In this document: piece by piece, positions 47,894 to 56,129 of the stretch
Layout: each line of letters opens with the position of its first letter
Numbering within the stretch: the first letter of the stretch is position 1
DNA from: Agrobacterium pusense
GTDB taxonomy: Bacteria > Pseudomonadota > Alphaproteobacteria > Rhizobiales > Rhizobiaceae
Length of the DNA stretch: 64,000 nt
Assembly (NCBI RefSeq): GCF_900102105.1
Contig: NZ_FNBB01000002.1
Span: forward strand, 787,679-851,678
Reading direction: 5' to 3'
Translations under genes and position numbers: made by a program
The notes under the pieces: model-generated
What the model was told of the DNA's origin: nothing
What the model saw: the letters and a program-made list of their open reading frames with translations, nothing else
Database searches by the model: none

Positions 47894-49033
47894 TTATCGT
47901 TTGTAGGTGGGCTTGATGAAGGGCAGGGCGGCGACGGTGACGGGCAGATATTTGCCGCGCACTTCCGCGAAGATCGCAGTGCCGGGAGCGGCGTAAGAAA
48001 CAGGCACGTAACCCATGGCGACGGGGCCTTCGACCGAAGGACCGAAACCGCCCGAGGTCACTTCGCCGATTTCCGTCTTGCCTTCAGCATCCGCAAAAAG
48101 CTTCGAATGGCCACGCACCGGTGCCTTGCCCTCGGGCTTCAGGCCGACGCGGCGGCGCGATGTACCGTCCTTCAGTTCACCAAGAATGCGTTCCGCGCCC
48201 GGGAAACCGCCTTCGCGATCACCGCCGGCGCGGCGCGCCTTCTGGATCGCCCATTCCAGCGATGCTTCGATGGGGGAGGTCGTGGTGTCGATGTCATTAC
48301 CGTAAAGGCAAAGGCCTGCTTCCAGGCGCAGGCTGTCACGCGCGCCAAGTCCGATGGCTTCGCAATCGGGATGTTCGAGCAAGGCCCTGGCGATCTCTTC
48401 TGCCTTGTCTGCCGGCGCGGAAATTTCAAAGCCGTCTTCACCGGAGTAACCGGAGCGGGAGACGATGCAGGCAACATCGTGCAGCGGCACCTCCTGCACG
48501 TCCATGAATTTCATCTCGGAAACGCCCGTCCAGAGTTCGGCCAGTACCTCCTCGGCGCGGGGGCCCTGCAGCGCGATCAAGGCGCGGTCCTCGAGAAGGG
48601 TGATTTCGCAGCTGTCTGAAAGATGCGCCTTCATATGGGCGACGTCGGCATCCTTGCAGGCCGCGTTGACGACGACGAAAAGGTGATCGCCGCGATTGGT
48701 GATCATCAGATCATCAAGAATGCAGCCCTTGTCGTCGGTGAAGAAACCGTAGCGCTGGCGGCCTTCCTTGAGGCCGAGAATATCCACCGGCACCAGCTTT
48801 TCCAGTGCCTGTGCGGCATCGGCGTTGTTGCCGGACTTTGCCTTCACAATCACCTGCCCCATATGGGAGACGTCAAAGAGACCGGCTGAGGTGCGGGTTT
48901 GAAGATGCTCCTTCAAAACGCCGGCCGGATATTGCACGGGCATGTCGTAACCGGCGAATGGCACCATGCGGGCGCCAAGCGACAGGTGCAGGGAATGAAG
49001 CGGCGTGGTTTTCAGCGCGGCGGTATCGTCCAA
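47894..49033 (-). CDS. gcvT: Aminomethyltransferase GcvT
   Basis: T-protein, 379 residues, moving the aminomethyl carbon to tetrahydrofolate. Contains GLFDVSHMGQ, RSGYSGEDGFEI and the C-terminal VTSGGFGPSVEGPVAMGYV. The start codon is TTG (49033) with GGAGG 5 nt upstream; a downstream ATG would remove the conserved N-terminus. First gene of the operon, behind the glycine riboswitch. Confidence 0.95.
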   Translation of the reverse strand: MDDTAALKTTPLHSLHLSLGARMVPFAGYDMPVQYPAGVLKEHLQTRTSAGLFDVSHMGQVIVKAKSGNNADAAQALEKLVPVDILGLKEGRQRYGFFTDDKGCILDDLMITNRGDHLFVVVNAACKDADVAHMKAHLSDSCEITLLEDRALIALQGPRAEEVLAELWTGVSEMKFMDVQEVPLHDVACIVSRSGYSGEDGFEISAPADKAEEIARALLEHPDCEAIGLGARDSLRLEAGLCLYGNDIDTTTSPIEASLEWAIQKARRAGGDREGGFPGAERILGELKDGTSRRRVGLKPEGKAPVRGHSKLFADAEGKTEIGEVTSGGFGPSVEGPVAMGYVPVSYAAPGTAIFAEVRGKYLPVTVAALPFIKPTYKR

Positions 49034-49098
49034 GGACGCCTCCAGGGTTGCGCGAGCAATCGCGCGGGCTCAGGTCGTGGCGCAGATGCGCCGGTTCA

Positions 49099-49270
49099 AG
49101 AGCCCCCTCTGTCCTTGTCGCCTGAGATTGTTATCCCTTCGGCGAGCCGTCCTTATGAAAGGTGGCTTCTCTCCAGAGTTCCGTCGTCATCGCTGGTCCT
49201 TTTGCCTGAGAGTTTCCGGGGCGGTTGCTCCTTCGGCACCGCATTGAAGCGGTTTCTCCCAACGATGATG
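49099..49270 (-). ncRNA. Tandem glycine riboswitch
   Basis: Two glycine aptamers on the minus strand upstream of gcvT. The first has GGGAGA, GCCGAAGGAGCAA and CTCTCAGGCAAAAGGACC. The second has GGAGAGA, GCCGAAGGGATAACAATCTCAGGC and GACAAGGACAGAGG. Both carry the AGGCAAAAGGAC-type core, so cooperative glycine sensing is expected. Confidence 0.95.
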
Positions 49271-49278
49271 CGACGCTC

Positions 49279-49306
49279 ATTATCTTCGAAGACCCGCTAT
49301 TGGCAA
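49279..49306 (-). promoter_or_regulatory. Promoter of the gcvTHP operon
   Basis: TTGCCA (49306-49301) and GATAAT (49284-49279), 16 nt apart, ending about 10 nt before the riboswitch. Good match to sigma70. Confidence 0.5.
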
Positions 49307-49438
49307 GGACCAAATGACGCATCTGAACAGATTCTTGCTCCATCTGCGCCATCATCCCTCATCTCTCTCGCAACGACGTTTTGATATTGTCATTCCGTCA
49401 TCATTCCAACGAATGGGAATGGCGGTGGAAAGACGCCG

Positions 49439-49624
49439 TCATTCCGATTTTTTTGCCGGCAGACCCTTGCGTTTCGTTGAGGCAAAATCCTCAAGTTCCT
49501 TTTCCGTCATGGACTTCTCCATGCTTTTTGAAGCACCTTTTAAACTGGATTTCTTCGTTTCGCCCCTTTTGGCGGCGAGTGCTGCACCCGCGGCTTTCTG
49601 CTGGGCTTTCGATTTGGCAGGCAT
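49439..49624 (-). CDS. DUF3008 family small basic protein
   Basis: 61 residues, very rich in Lys, Ala and Ser (MPAKSKAQQKAAGAALAAKR start, KSMTEKELEDFASTKRKGLP near the end), matching DUF3008. Probably cytosolic, perhaps stress-related. GGGAG at 7 nt. Divergent from the DUF2946-like gene. Confidence 0.82.
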   Translation of the reverse strand: MPAKSKAQQKAAGAALAAKRGETKKSSLKGASKSMEKSMTEKELEDFASTKRKGLPAKKSE

Positions 49625-49795
49625 GTCATGTCTCCCTTAAACGATCCGTGTTGCAGGAAAATGCCGCCTTGCGGCGATTGTTCCTCATACACGTCAAGCC
49701 TGCGGCAAAATTCCCCTTTGAAATCGAAGGGAAGCGCGATATCGCATGAGATCATGGGCGCACATCGAAAAAGACGGCTGACAGGGATCGAGAAA

Positions 49796-50176
49796 ATGCT
49801 TCGCATTTTCTGTGCAATCCTGATGCTGTCGCTCGGTTTTGCCCATAGGCCGGCGCTTGCCGCAGCCCCCGCAGTCGCGCTCGATGAGAGCTACCGGCTG
49901 CCTGATGGCACCTTTGCGGAGATCTGCCTCGGCCATGGCGGCGGGGTGAATGCCTCGCATGCCAAGGAGGGGCCCGCCCATTCGGGCGACGCGATCCTGT
50001 TTTGCGAGGCCTGCCTGCTGGCCTCGTCCATTCTTCTGCCGGTCCCCGACAAGGAAAGCTGGCTGAAGACCGAATTTGCCTGGCTTGAGAACCGCCCGTC
50101 CACCGATTGGCGTTTCCACCCGGTCCCGACGATCCGCAAACCGGTCGCACGCGGCCCGCCAGCCTTGTCCGCCTGA
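49796..50176 (+). CDS. DUF2946-like periplasmic protein, copper-associated
   Basis: 126 residues with a signal peptide (MLRIFCAILMLSLGFAHRPALAAA). The mature part holds the candidate metal ligands ICLGHGGG, HAKEGPAHSGD and FCEACLLASS. Such His/Cys-rich proteins precede copper-uptake genes. It is 89 bp upstream of the YcnI-PCuAC gene, in the same direction. Start ATG 49796 with AGGGA. Confidence 0.65.
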   Translation: MLRIFCAILMLSLGFAHRPALAAAPAVALDESYRLPDGTFAEICLGHGGGVNASHAKEGPAHSGDAILFCEACLLASSILLPVPDKESWLKTEFAWLENRPSTDWRFHPVPTIRKPVARGPPALSA

Positions 50177-50265
50177 TTTTTCATCTTACAGGATCATCGC
50201 CGCCGAACCGGTGGCAAGAAACGGCTGCTTGAACCCGAAGGGCTGGCAGTCGCAGGGACAGACAA

Positions 50266-51240
50266 ATGAAAACCACCAAGATCATCACATCGACCCTTTT
50301 TATCGCCGCGGTTTCCACCGCGCAGGCTTTTGCTCACGCCACCTTCGTTGACGGCTCGGCCGAACAGGAAAGCACTGTCGTCGCCGCTCTTCAGGTGCCG
50401 CACGGTTGCGAAGGCGAGCTTGCCACGACGGAAGTGCAGATCAAGCTGCCGGAGGGCTTCATTTCCGCCAAGCCGCAGCCGAAGGTCGGCTGGGAGCTGG
50501 AGGTCATCAAGGGCGATTACCAGAAGGCCTATAAAAATCACGGCAAGGAGATCAAAAGCGGGCCCGTCGAAATTCGCTGGAAGGGCGGCAATCTGCCGGA
50601 CGAATTCTACGATACCTTTGCCGTGCAGGGGAAGGTTTCCGGCGTCGAGGTGGGGCAGGAACTACCCTTCAAGGTGACACAGCTTTGCGGCGACAAGGGC
50701 AAGGTTTCCTGGGATGAAGTGGCTGCAGCCGGTGTCGATCCCCACTCGCTGAAAAATCCGGCGCCGACCATCAAGGTCACCGCCAATGCCCATGCGGGCG
50801 GCCATGATCACGCAGGCATGAGCATGGATATGGATGTCGTGAAGGCTGGCAATCTCGAAGTGTCTGGCGGCGCGACGAAGGCCATGTTGCCGGGCCAGCC
50901 CGTCGGTGGCGGTTATGTGACGATCATGAATGGCGGCGATAGCGACGACAAGCTGATCGCTGTCGAATCGTCTGCCGCCGGACGCGCTGAAATCCATGAA
51001 ATGGCCATGGTCAATGACGTGATGAAGATGCGCAAGCTGGACGAGGGCATCGTCATCCCCGCCGGTCAGACCGTGGAATTGAAACCGGGCGGCCTGCACA
51101 TGATGTTCTTCGACGTGAAGAAGCCCTTTGCCGAAGGAGACAAAGTGCCGGTAACGCTGATCTTCGAAAAAGCCGGGAAGGTCGACGTCATACTGTCTGC
51201 GGGAGCTGCCAAGGGCGGCGGCGACCATCAACATAATTGA
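50266..51240 (+). CDS. YcnI-PCuAC fusion, periplasmic copper-binding protein
   Basis: 324 residues. Signal peptide cleavage at AFA|HATFVD leaves His24 as the mature N-terminus, the copper ligand of DUF1775/YcnI. The YcnI domain covers about 24-165. A His/Met-rich linker (GGHDHAGMSMDMD) leads to a PCuAC domain (about 190-312) with H244-x10-M255-x22-H278-x-M280. The tail ends GGGDHQHN. Likely a periplasmic copper chaperone feeding CuA or cbb3 oxidases. Separate proteins in many bacteria. Confidence 0.88.
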   Translation: MKTTKIITSTLFIAAVSTAQAFAHATFVDGSAEQESTVVAALQVPHGCEGELATTEVQIKLPEGFISAKPQPKVGWELEVIKGDYQKAYKNHGKEIKSGPVEIRWKGGNLPDEFYDTFAVQGKVSGVEVGQELPFKVTQLCGDKGKVSWDEVAAAGVDPHSLKNPAPTIKVTANAHAGGHDHAGMSMDMDVVKAGNLEVSGGATKAMLPGQPVGGGYVTIMNGGDSDDKLIAVESSAAGRAEIHEMAMVNDVMKMRKLDEGIVIPAGQTVELKPGGLHMMFFDVKKPFAEGDKVPVTLIFEKAGKVDVILSAGAAKGGGDHQHN

Positions 51241-51250
51241 CCAATGAAAA

Positions 51251-51292
51251 GCGGCTACCGGAACGCGTGACAGGTCCGGTAGCCGCAAGATT
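51251..51292 (+). terminator. Hairpin after the YcnI-PCuAC gene
   Basis: Perfect 12-bp stem GCGGCTACCGGA / TCCGGTAGCCGC, 10 nt after the stop, weakly followed by T. Confidence 0.8.
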
Positions 51293-51381
51293 TCTCATTT
51301 GTCCGGTCTATTGTTTCGGCGCCGCGGCGGAAAACGGATGACGCTCGCTTTTGGTGATTTCCGGAAGCCGGGTGTAGATAT

Positions 51382-51420
51382 CTAGAAACTCAACCTGACA
51401 CCAAGCTGAATGCCACTCCC
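51382..51420 (-). pseudogene. Possible remnant of an outer-membrane beta-barrel C-terminus
   Basis: Minus-strand reading GSGIQLGVRLSF followed by a stop (51382-51384) resembles the last strand of a TonB-dependent receptor or other barrel, which ends in Phe. Upstream codons do not continue in kind, so only 12 codons remain. Weak call. Confidence 0.25.
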
Positions 51421-51452
51421 GCAACGACAGGATTGACATCTAACAAGCGACA

Positions 51453-51797
51453 TCAGGGTGTCTGTCTATCATCCTGATTCAAAAGAATATCATCTGCTTT
51501 TTTGGGGAGGTTGTTTTCCTCGTATGCCTCCACGGCCTGCTCAAGCGTCGCCTGCGGTTCCTGATGCTGGCTGGCGACGGTCAGGAAATAGAGGGTGAGG
51601 GCTGGTGGCTTGATCACAGTCATCATGCCGCGAAGCTGGAAGTCGTCGCTGTTCTCGGCCTTGCGCGCGAGTTCGTGAATGGCCTCTTCGACCTCGCTCC
51701 GGCGCGGCACGCGCTGTGACGGTTTTACAGCCTCCAGCGCATAGGCTGCCGTGTTCGCAGAAACGGAAAGAACCTGTGTCATCCAACCTCCGGCCAT
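51453..51797 (-). CDS. Hypothetical protein
   Basis: 114 residues. N-terminal VSANTAAYALEAVKPSQRVPRRSEVEEAIHEL, then a charged helical part. The C-terminal EEAYEENN-like LEQAVEAYEENNLPKK helix. No known domain. GAAGG at 9 nt before ATG 51797. Confidence 0.55.
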   Translation of the reverse strand: MAGGWMTQVLSVSANTAAYALEAVKPSQRVPRRSEVEEAIHELARKAENSDDFQLRGMMTVIKPPALTLYFLTVASQHQEPQATLEQAVEAYEENNLPKKADDILLNQDDRQTP

Positions 51798-51982
51798 CGT
51801 TGCCGACCTTCAAAAACCGCAGGTTAGCATCTGCGTGTTGTTGGAAGGCTAAATCGCGGAGGCGCAATTTAATCGTATTTTAACAGCTGGCAGTGCCCGG
51901 CCAAGGGTTTCGCAGGCGGTTTACGTGGTCTAGAAATCTAAGCGGACCGTGAGGTCCGGCCGTTCCCTCCGGAGATAAATGC

Positions 51983-52360
51983 ATGATCAATATAGTCCTT
52001 GTCGCAGCGGGCGGCGCAATCGGTTCCGTCTTCCGTTATCTGGTCGGCGTCTGGAGCGTCCGGCTGGCGGGGGTGAATTTCCCCTGGGGAACGCTTACGG
52101 TCAACGTGGTGGGTTCTTTCCTGATCGGTCTCCTGGTGGAGCTCGTGGCGCGACGTCTGAATGCCTCGATGGAAATGCGTCTTTTTCTCGTGACCGGCGT
52201 GCTCGGCGGTTTCACGACGTTTTCATCTTTTTCGCTCGATGCTGTCTCGCTTTTTGAACGCGGCGCGCTCGGCCTTTCTGCCGTTTACGTTCTTGCGAGC
52301 CTTTCGGTTTCCATCGCTGCGGTTTTCGCCGGGCTGGCCTTGGGCCGCAACTTGTTCTAA
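51983..52360 (+). CDS. crcB: Fluoride channel CrcB/Fluc
   Basis: 125-residue dual-topology fluoride channel with four helices. Signatures GGAIGSVFRYLVG, GTLTVNVVGSFLIG and GFTTFSSFSLD (the fluoride-track Phe box) are present. CGGAG precedes the ATG. I see no fluoride riboswitch upstream, only a short CGGACC/GGTCCG hairpin. Confidence 0.93.
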   Translation: MINIVLVAAGGAIGSVFRYLVGVWSVRLAGVNFPWGTLTVNVVGSFLIGLLVELVARRLNASMEMRLFLVTGVLGGFTTFSSFSLDAVSLFERGALGLSAVYVLASLSVSIAAVFAGLALGRNLF

Positions 52361-52426
52361 AGGCTTGATCCAAACGGCGCGCCGAAGAAACGGCTGCGCG
52401 ATCAGGACAGAGAGACTGGAAAATTT

Positions 52427-53416
52427 ATGGCAGGTATCGAGCATATCAAGGTCGAGGCCGACGAGGCCGGTATGCGCCTCGATCGCTGGTTCAAGATTCA
52501 CTATCCGGGGCTTGGGTTCGGGCAGTTGCAGAAGCTGCTGCGATCCGGCCAGGTGCGTGTGGATGGTGGCCGGGTGAAGACGGACGCGCGGGTGCAGCCG
52601 GGACAGATGGTGCGCGTGCCGCCGGTCGATTCCGATATGAAGACCAAGAGCGGTCCGATCGGCTCTAAGGACCTCAAAAATTCCGCCGATGGCGAGCTGT
52701 TGGCACGAATGCTGCTGCATGAAGACGACAAGGTGTTCGTTTTCAATAAGCCTGCTGGCATCGCCGTTCAGGGCGGCTCGGGGGTGACCCGGCACATTGA
52801 CGGCTTGCTGGAAGCCTGGACCAACCAGAAGGGCGAAAAGCCGCGTCTCGTGCACCGGCTGGATCGTGATACGTCGGGTGTGTTGGTGGTTGCCCGTACC
52901 AGAGGTGCCGCGCAAAAACTGACCGCCGCCTTCCGCGAACGCGACACCAAGAAAACCTATTGGGCGCTCGTCAAAGGCGTGCCGCGCAAGCACCAGGACA
53001 AGATTTCCACCTGGCTGGTCAAGGAACAGACAATCGACGGAGACCGCATGCGCATCGCCAAGCATGGCGAGGAGGGCGCCGATCACGCCGTGTCCTATTA
53101 CCGCGTCATCGATACCGCCGCGCAGAACCTCGCCTGGCTGGAAATGGAGCCCTATACCGGCCGCACCCATCAGCTTCGCGTGCACGCGCTGCATATGGGG
53201 CACCCGATCATCGGCGATCCCAAATATTACATCGACGATCCAAACTGGGATTTTCCGGGCGGCATCCAGAAGCGCCTGCATCTGCATGCGCGCCATATCG
53301 ACATTCCGCATCCGAATGGCGGCCGGCTTCGGGTCAGCGCACCCCTGCCGCCGCATATGGTACAGACCTGGAACCTGCTCGGTCTCGACGTGGCCGATGG
53401 CGATAGGGAAGACTGA
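52427..53416 (+). CDS. RluC/RluD-type ribosomal large subunit pseudouridine synthase
   Basis: 329 residues. S4 RNA-binding domain (14-63, RLDRWFKIHYPG) then the catalytic domain with HRLDRDTSG (143-151; catalytic Asp146). The basic linker and GRTHQLRVHALHMGHPIIGD motif fit RluC/D. Exact uridine target cannot be stated. Leads the run with HAD and ATP12 genes. Confidence 0.9.
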   Translation: MAGIEHIKVEADEAGMRLDRWFKIHYPGLGFGQLQKLLRSGQVRVDGGRVKTDARVQPGQMVRVPPVDSDMKTKSGPIGSKDLKNSADGELLARMLLHEDDKVFVFNKPAGIAVQGGSGVTRHIDGLLEAWTNQKGEKPRLVHRLDRDTSGVLVVARTRGAAQKLTAAFRERDTKKTYWALVKGVPRKHQDKISTWLVKEQTIDGDRMRIAKHGEEGADHAVSYYRVIDTAAQNLAWLEMEPYTGRTHQLRVHALHMGHPIIGDPKYYIDDPNWDFPGGIQKRLHLHARHIDIPHPNGGRLRVSAPLPPHMVQTWNLLGLDVADGDRED

Positions 53417-53422
53417 CGGCAG

Positions 53423-54088
53423 ATGAAACTGGTTCTTTTCGATTGCGACGGAACGCTGGTGGACAGCGCGGGCCTTATCCATGCCGTCATGGCCGATACT
53501 TTCGCCGATTTCGGCAAGCCGCGCCCCGATATCTCCGAAACCAAGGCGATCATCGGTCTGACGCTGGATATCGCCATCGCCCGCATGCTCGGCAAGGCGC
53601 ATGTGGATGACGAGGTTCAGGCGATGACCCAGCGTTATAAGGAAATCTACCACCCGATCCGTGCACGTCCGGGCATGATCGAGCCGCTTTTCGAGGGCAT
53701 CGCCCCGCTGATCGACACCCTTTCAAGGCGGGATGACGTGCTGATCGGTGCGGTGACGGGCAAGGGGAGGCGCGGGCTGACCCACATTCTCGAAACCCAT
53801 GGATTTGCCAGGCACTTCATTGTCTCGCGTACGGCGGATGATTGCCCTTCCAAGCCGCATCCGGCCATGGTGATGGAATGCTGCCATGAAACCGGCATGG
53901 TTCCGGCCGATACTGTCGTTATCGGCGACGCGGTCTATGATATGCAGATGGCAAAAGCTGCGGGCGCAAAAGCGATCGGCGTCGCCTGGGGTTATGCGTC
54001 CGTCGACGAACTCTGGACGGCGGGCGCCGATGCGGTCGTCAGCCACCCGCGTGAAATCCCGGTCTATGTTCCGACCGATAATCCCTAA
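53423..54088 (+). CDS. HAD-superfamily phosphatase
   Basis: 221 residues. HAD motif I DCDGTLVDS (nucleophile D7, D9), motif II VTGKG, motif III KPHPAM and motif IV VIGDAVYDMQMAKAAG. Cap type 1, phosphoglycolate phosphatase-like. It is 6 nt after the pseudouridine synthase gene. Confidence 0.88.
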   Translation: MKLVLFDCDGTLVDSAGLIHAVMADTFADFGKPRPDISETKAIIGLTLDIAIARMLGKAHVDDEVQAMTQRYKEIYHPIRARPGMIEPLFEGIAPLIDTLSRRDDVLIGAVTGKGRRGLTHILETHGFARHFIVSRTADDCPSKPHPAMVMECCHETGMVPADTVVIGDAVYDMQMAKAAGAKAIGVAWGYASVDELWTAGADAVVSHPREIPVYVPTDNP

Positions 54089-54120
54089 TTATCCTTTCTA
54101 CCGACCGATGAGGATGTGCC

Positions 54121-54915
54121 ATGCGTGATCTCCTGAACGACCTTTCGGAAGGCCTGAGCCACCCCGATCCGATCTTGCGCGCGCAGATCCAGATGCAGAA
54201 ACCGCTGCCCAAGCGGTTCTACAAGGATGTGACGGTCGGCGAGGCGGCAGAGGAAGGCTTCACCATCCTTCTCGACGGTAAGCCGTTGCGCACCCCCGCC
54301 AAGAAGCCGTTGGTCGTGCCGTCGAGGTCGCTCGCGGAATTGCTTCGCGATGAATGGGACGCCCAGACCGAGGTCGTCAATCCGGTTGTCATGCCGGTGT
54401 CGCGCCACGTGAACACGGCCATCGACGGCGTCGCCAATGATACCCAGGCGGTTTTCGAGGATATATTGCGGTTTTCCTCCTCCGATCTCCTCTGCTACCG
54501 CGCTGGTGAACCGGAAGCGTTGGTCGCGCGCCAGACGGACCATTGGGATCCCGTGCTCGACTGGGCGGCCAATGTGCTTGGCGCGCGCTTCATTCTGGTG
54601 GAGGGCGTCATGCATCGCGACCAGCCGCGGGAGGCTATCGCCGCCTTTGCAGTGACGCTGAAAAAATACGATACACCGATCGCGCTCGCGGCACTCCATA
54701 CCATGACGTCGCTGACAGGGTCTGCCATTCTGGCCCTGGCGCTGGCGGAAGGAGAGCTGACGCTTGAGGAAGCCTGGGCGCTTGCCCATCTGGATGAAGA
54801 CTGGACTGCGGAACAATGGGGTGAGGATGAGGAGGCGCTGGAGCGCCGGGCCGTCCGTCTCATCGACATGCGTGCCGCGGTCAATGTTCTGGAGTCTCTG
54901 ACGAGCGCATCTTAA
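54121..54915 (+). CDS. ATP12 family chaperone
   Basis: 264-residue homolog of mitochondrial Atp12, which assembles the alpha subunit into F1-ATPase. N-terminal PLPKRFYKDVTV and a conserved central VMPVSRHVNTAIDG-like motif, then GSAILALALAEGELTLEEAWALAHLDEDWTAEQWG, a signature of the family. AGGATG precedes ATG. Located 32 bp after the HAD gene. Confidence 0.92.
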   Translation: MRDLLNDLSEGLSHPDPILRAQIQMQKPLPKRFYKDVTVGEAAEEGFTILLDGKPLRTPAKKPLVVPSRSLAELLRDEWDAQTEVVNPVVMPVSRHVNTAIDGVANDTQAVFEDILRFSSSDLLCYRAGEPEALVARQTDHWDPVLDWAANVLGARFILVEGVMHRDQPREAIAAFAVTLKKYDTPIALAALHTMTSLTGSAILALALAEGELTLEEAWALAHLDEDWTAEQWGEDEEALERRAVRLIDMRAAVNVLESLTSAS

Positions 54916-54975
54916 CGCTTTTCTAACCCTGATCGACGATCATCAGGCTACCTCACGTAAGGGGAGCCACAGATC

Positions 54976-55464
54976 ATGACAACCATGCTGAAACGCCTTG
55001 GCATCATTGTGCTGGCGTGTTTCATGCTCATGTCTTTCAGGCTTGAACCGGAAGCGACCAGTGCGGATCGGCTGCTTTACGACGTGCGCGGCGCGTTTGT
55101 TGCAGCACGACCGGATGTGGCGCCGGCGCTGATGCAGTCCATTCATGCGCAGGTTCAGAATGCGATCAAGACCACAGCACGGGGAGAGACCCGACCGCGC
55201 GTGGTGCTGACCATCCGCCTTGCATCCGTCACACGCGGTCCCTTCCTTTTCGGTGAAAAGGCCTCCGCCAAGGTGATCGTGCGGGCCGCCGCCGTGGCCA
55301 CGGGCGAGGTGATCGCCGAAGCCAAATTCACCGCCACCGTCGTCAGCTTCGATGACGAGGCTTTAGAACAGGAGCTTGCTTATGGCGTTGCCGAGCGGGT
55401 GATCCGCGAATTCAGATTGAACCGGCCGGGTCCGACCACGCTGGCGACAGCGCTGTTTCCATAG
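54976..55464 (+). CDS. Hypothetical secreted or membrane-anchored protein
   Basis: 162 residues, short N-terminal hydrophobic segment (LGIIVLACFMLMSF), then a periplasmic beta domain with VVLTIRLASVTRGPFLFGEKASAKVIVRAA. No known family recognised. GGGGAG precedes ATG. Alone. Confidence 0.6.
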   Translation: MTTMLKRLGIIVLACFMLMSFRLEPEATSADRLLYDVRGAFVAARPDVAPALMQSIHAQVQNAIKTTARGETRPRVVLTIRLASVTRGPFLFGEKASAKVIVRAAAVATGEVIAEAKFTATVVSFDDEALEQELAYGVAERVIREFRLNRPGPTTLATALFP

Positions 55465-55554
55465 ATTGGACCAAAGGCGTGAGCGGGACTGCGGCAGTCA
55501 TCAGCGCGCCAGCGCCGGAAACCATCTTCTGCTTTGACAAAGTGCGTCTCGATA

Positions 55555-55577
55555 TTCACATACGTCACGTATCTCAA
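55555..55577. promoter_or_regulatory. Operator 1 of the Rid gene (10-3-10 near-palindrome)
   Basis: TTCACATACG-TCA-CGTATCTCAA. Eight of ten arm positions pair. Ends immediately before the -35 element. Confidence 0.6.
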
Positions 55578-55606
55578 TTGACATGCGTCGTGTAGGTCAC
55601 TATCTC
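55578..55606 (+). promoter_or_regulatory. Rid gene promoter with a degenerate middle site
   Basis: -35 TTGACA (55578-55583), 17-nt spacer, -10 TATCTC (55601-55606). The first 23 nt also form a weaker version (6 of 10 arm pairs) of the flanking 10-3-10 palindromes. Confidence 0.55.
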
Positions 55607-55626
55607 ACATACGAAACGTATGTGAA
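55604..55626. promoter_or_regulatory. Operator 3 of the Rid gene (perfect 9-bp arms)
   Basis: CTCACATACG-AAA-CGTATGTGAA. Nine of ten arm positions pair. It overlaps the -10 and start-site region, where a bound repressor would block transcription. Confidence 0.65.
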
Positions 55627-55681
55627 TTGGGCGTCCGGAGTTCTTCTTCCGACGCCACTCAGCCAAAAAGAGAGATGCAAG

Positions 55682-56071
55682 ATGAGCAAACGCGAGGCAA
55701 TTTTTCCCGCAGACCGGCACGCGCTTTACGAACAGCACGGTTACTCCGCGGCAATTCGGTCGGGTGACCTTCTTTTCGTTTCCGACCAGGTCGGCAGCCG
55801 TGCCGACGGAACGCCCGAACCCGACTTTGAGCGTCAGGTTCGGCTTGCTTTCGAAAATCTCGCGGCCACGCTCAAGGCCGCGGGATGCACGTTCGACGAT
55901 ATTGTCGACGTGACGACGTTCCATACCGACCCGCAGAACCAGTTCGGGACGATCATGGCCGTTAAGCAGGAGATTTTCAGCAAACAGCCTTATCCGAACT
56001 GGACCGCCGTCGGCGTCAACTGGCTTGCGGGCTTCGATTTTGAGATCAAGGTGATCGCCCGCATCCCGTGA
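55682..56071 (+). CDS. Rid family protein (RidA-like, atypical)
   Basis: 129 residues of the YjgF/YER057c/UK114 fold: SAAIRSGDLLFVSDQVG, FENLAATLKAAGCTFDDIVDVTTFHTD. The substrate-binding Arg of true RidA imine deaminases, expected near YPNWTAVGVNWLAG, is not present, suggesting one of the other Rid subfamilies with unknown role. Start ATG 55682. Regulated by three upstream palindromes. Confidence 0.85.
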   Translation: MSKREAIFPADRHALYEQHGYSAAIRSGDLLFVSDQVGSRADGTPEPDFERQVRLAFENLAATLKAAGCTFDDIVDVTTFHTDPQNQFGTIMAVKQEIFSKQPYPNWTAVGVNWLAGFDFEIKVIARIP

Positions 56072-56129
56072 GATGCGGTGGGCCTAAAGGGGCGGCGTTC
56101 GCAGGCGCCGCCCGCTTTGTGTTTGCCGC

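Noticed and set aside
51901..51982. Fluoride riboswitch before crcB
   Set aside because: Only a short hairpin is present; conserved crcB-motif sequence elements are not visible.
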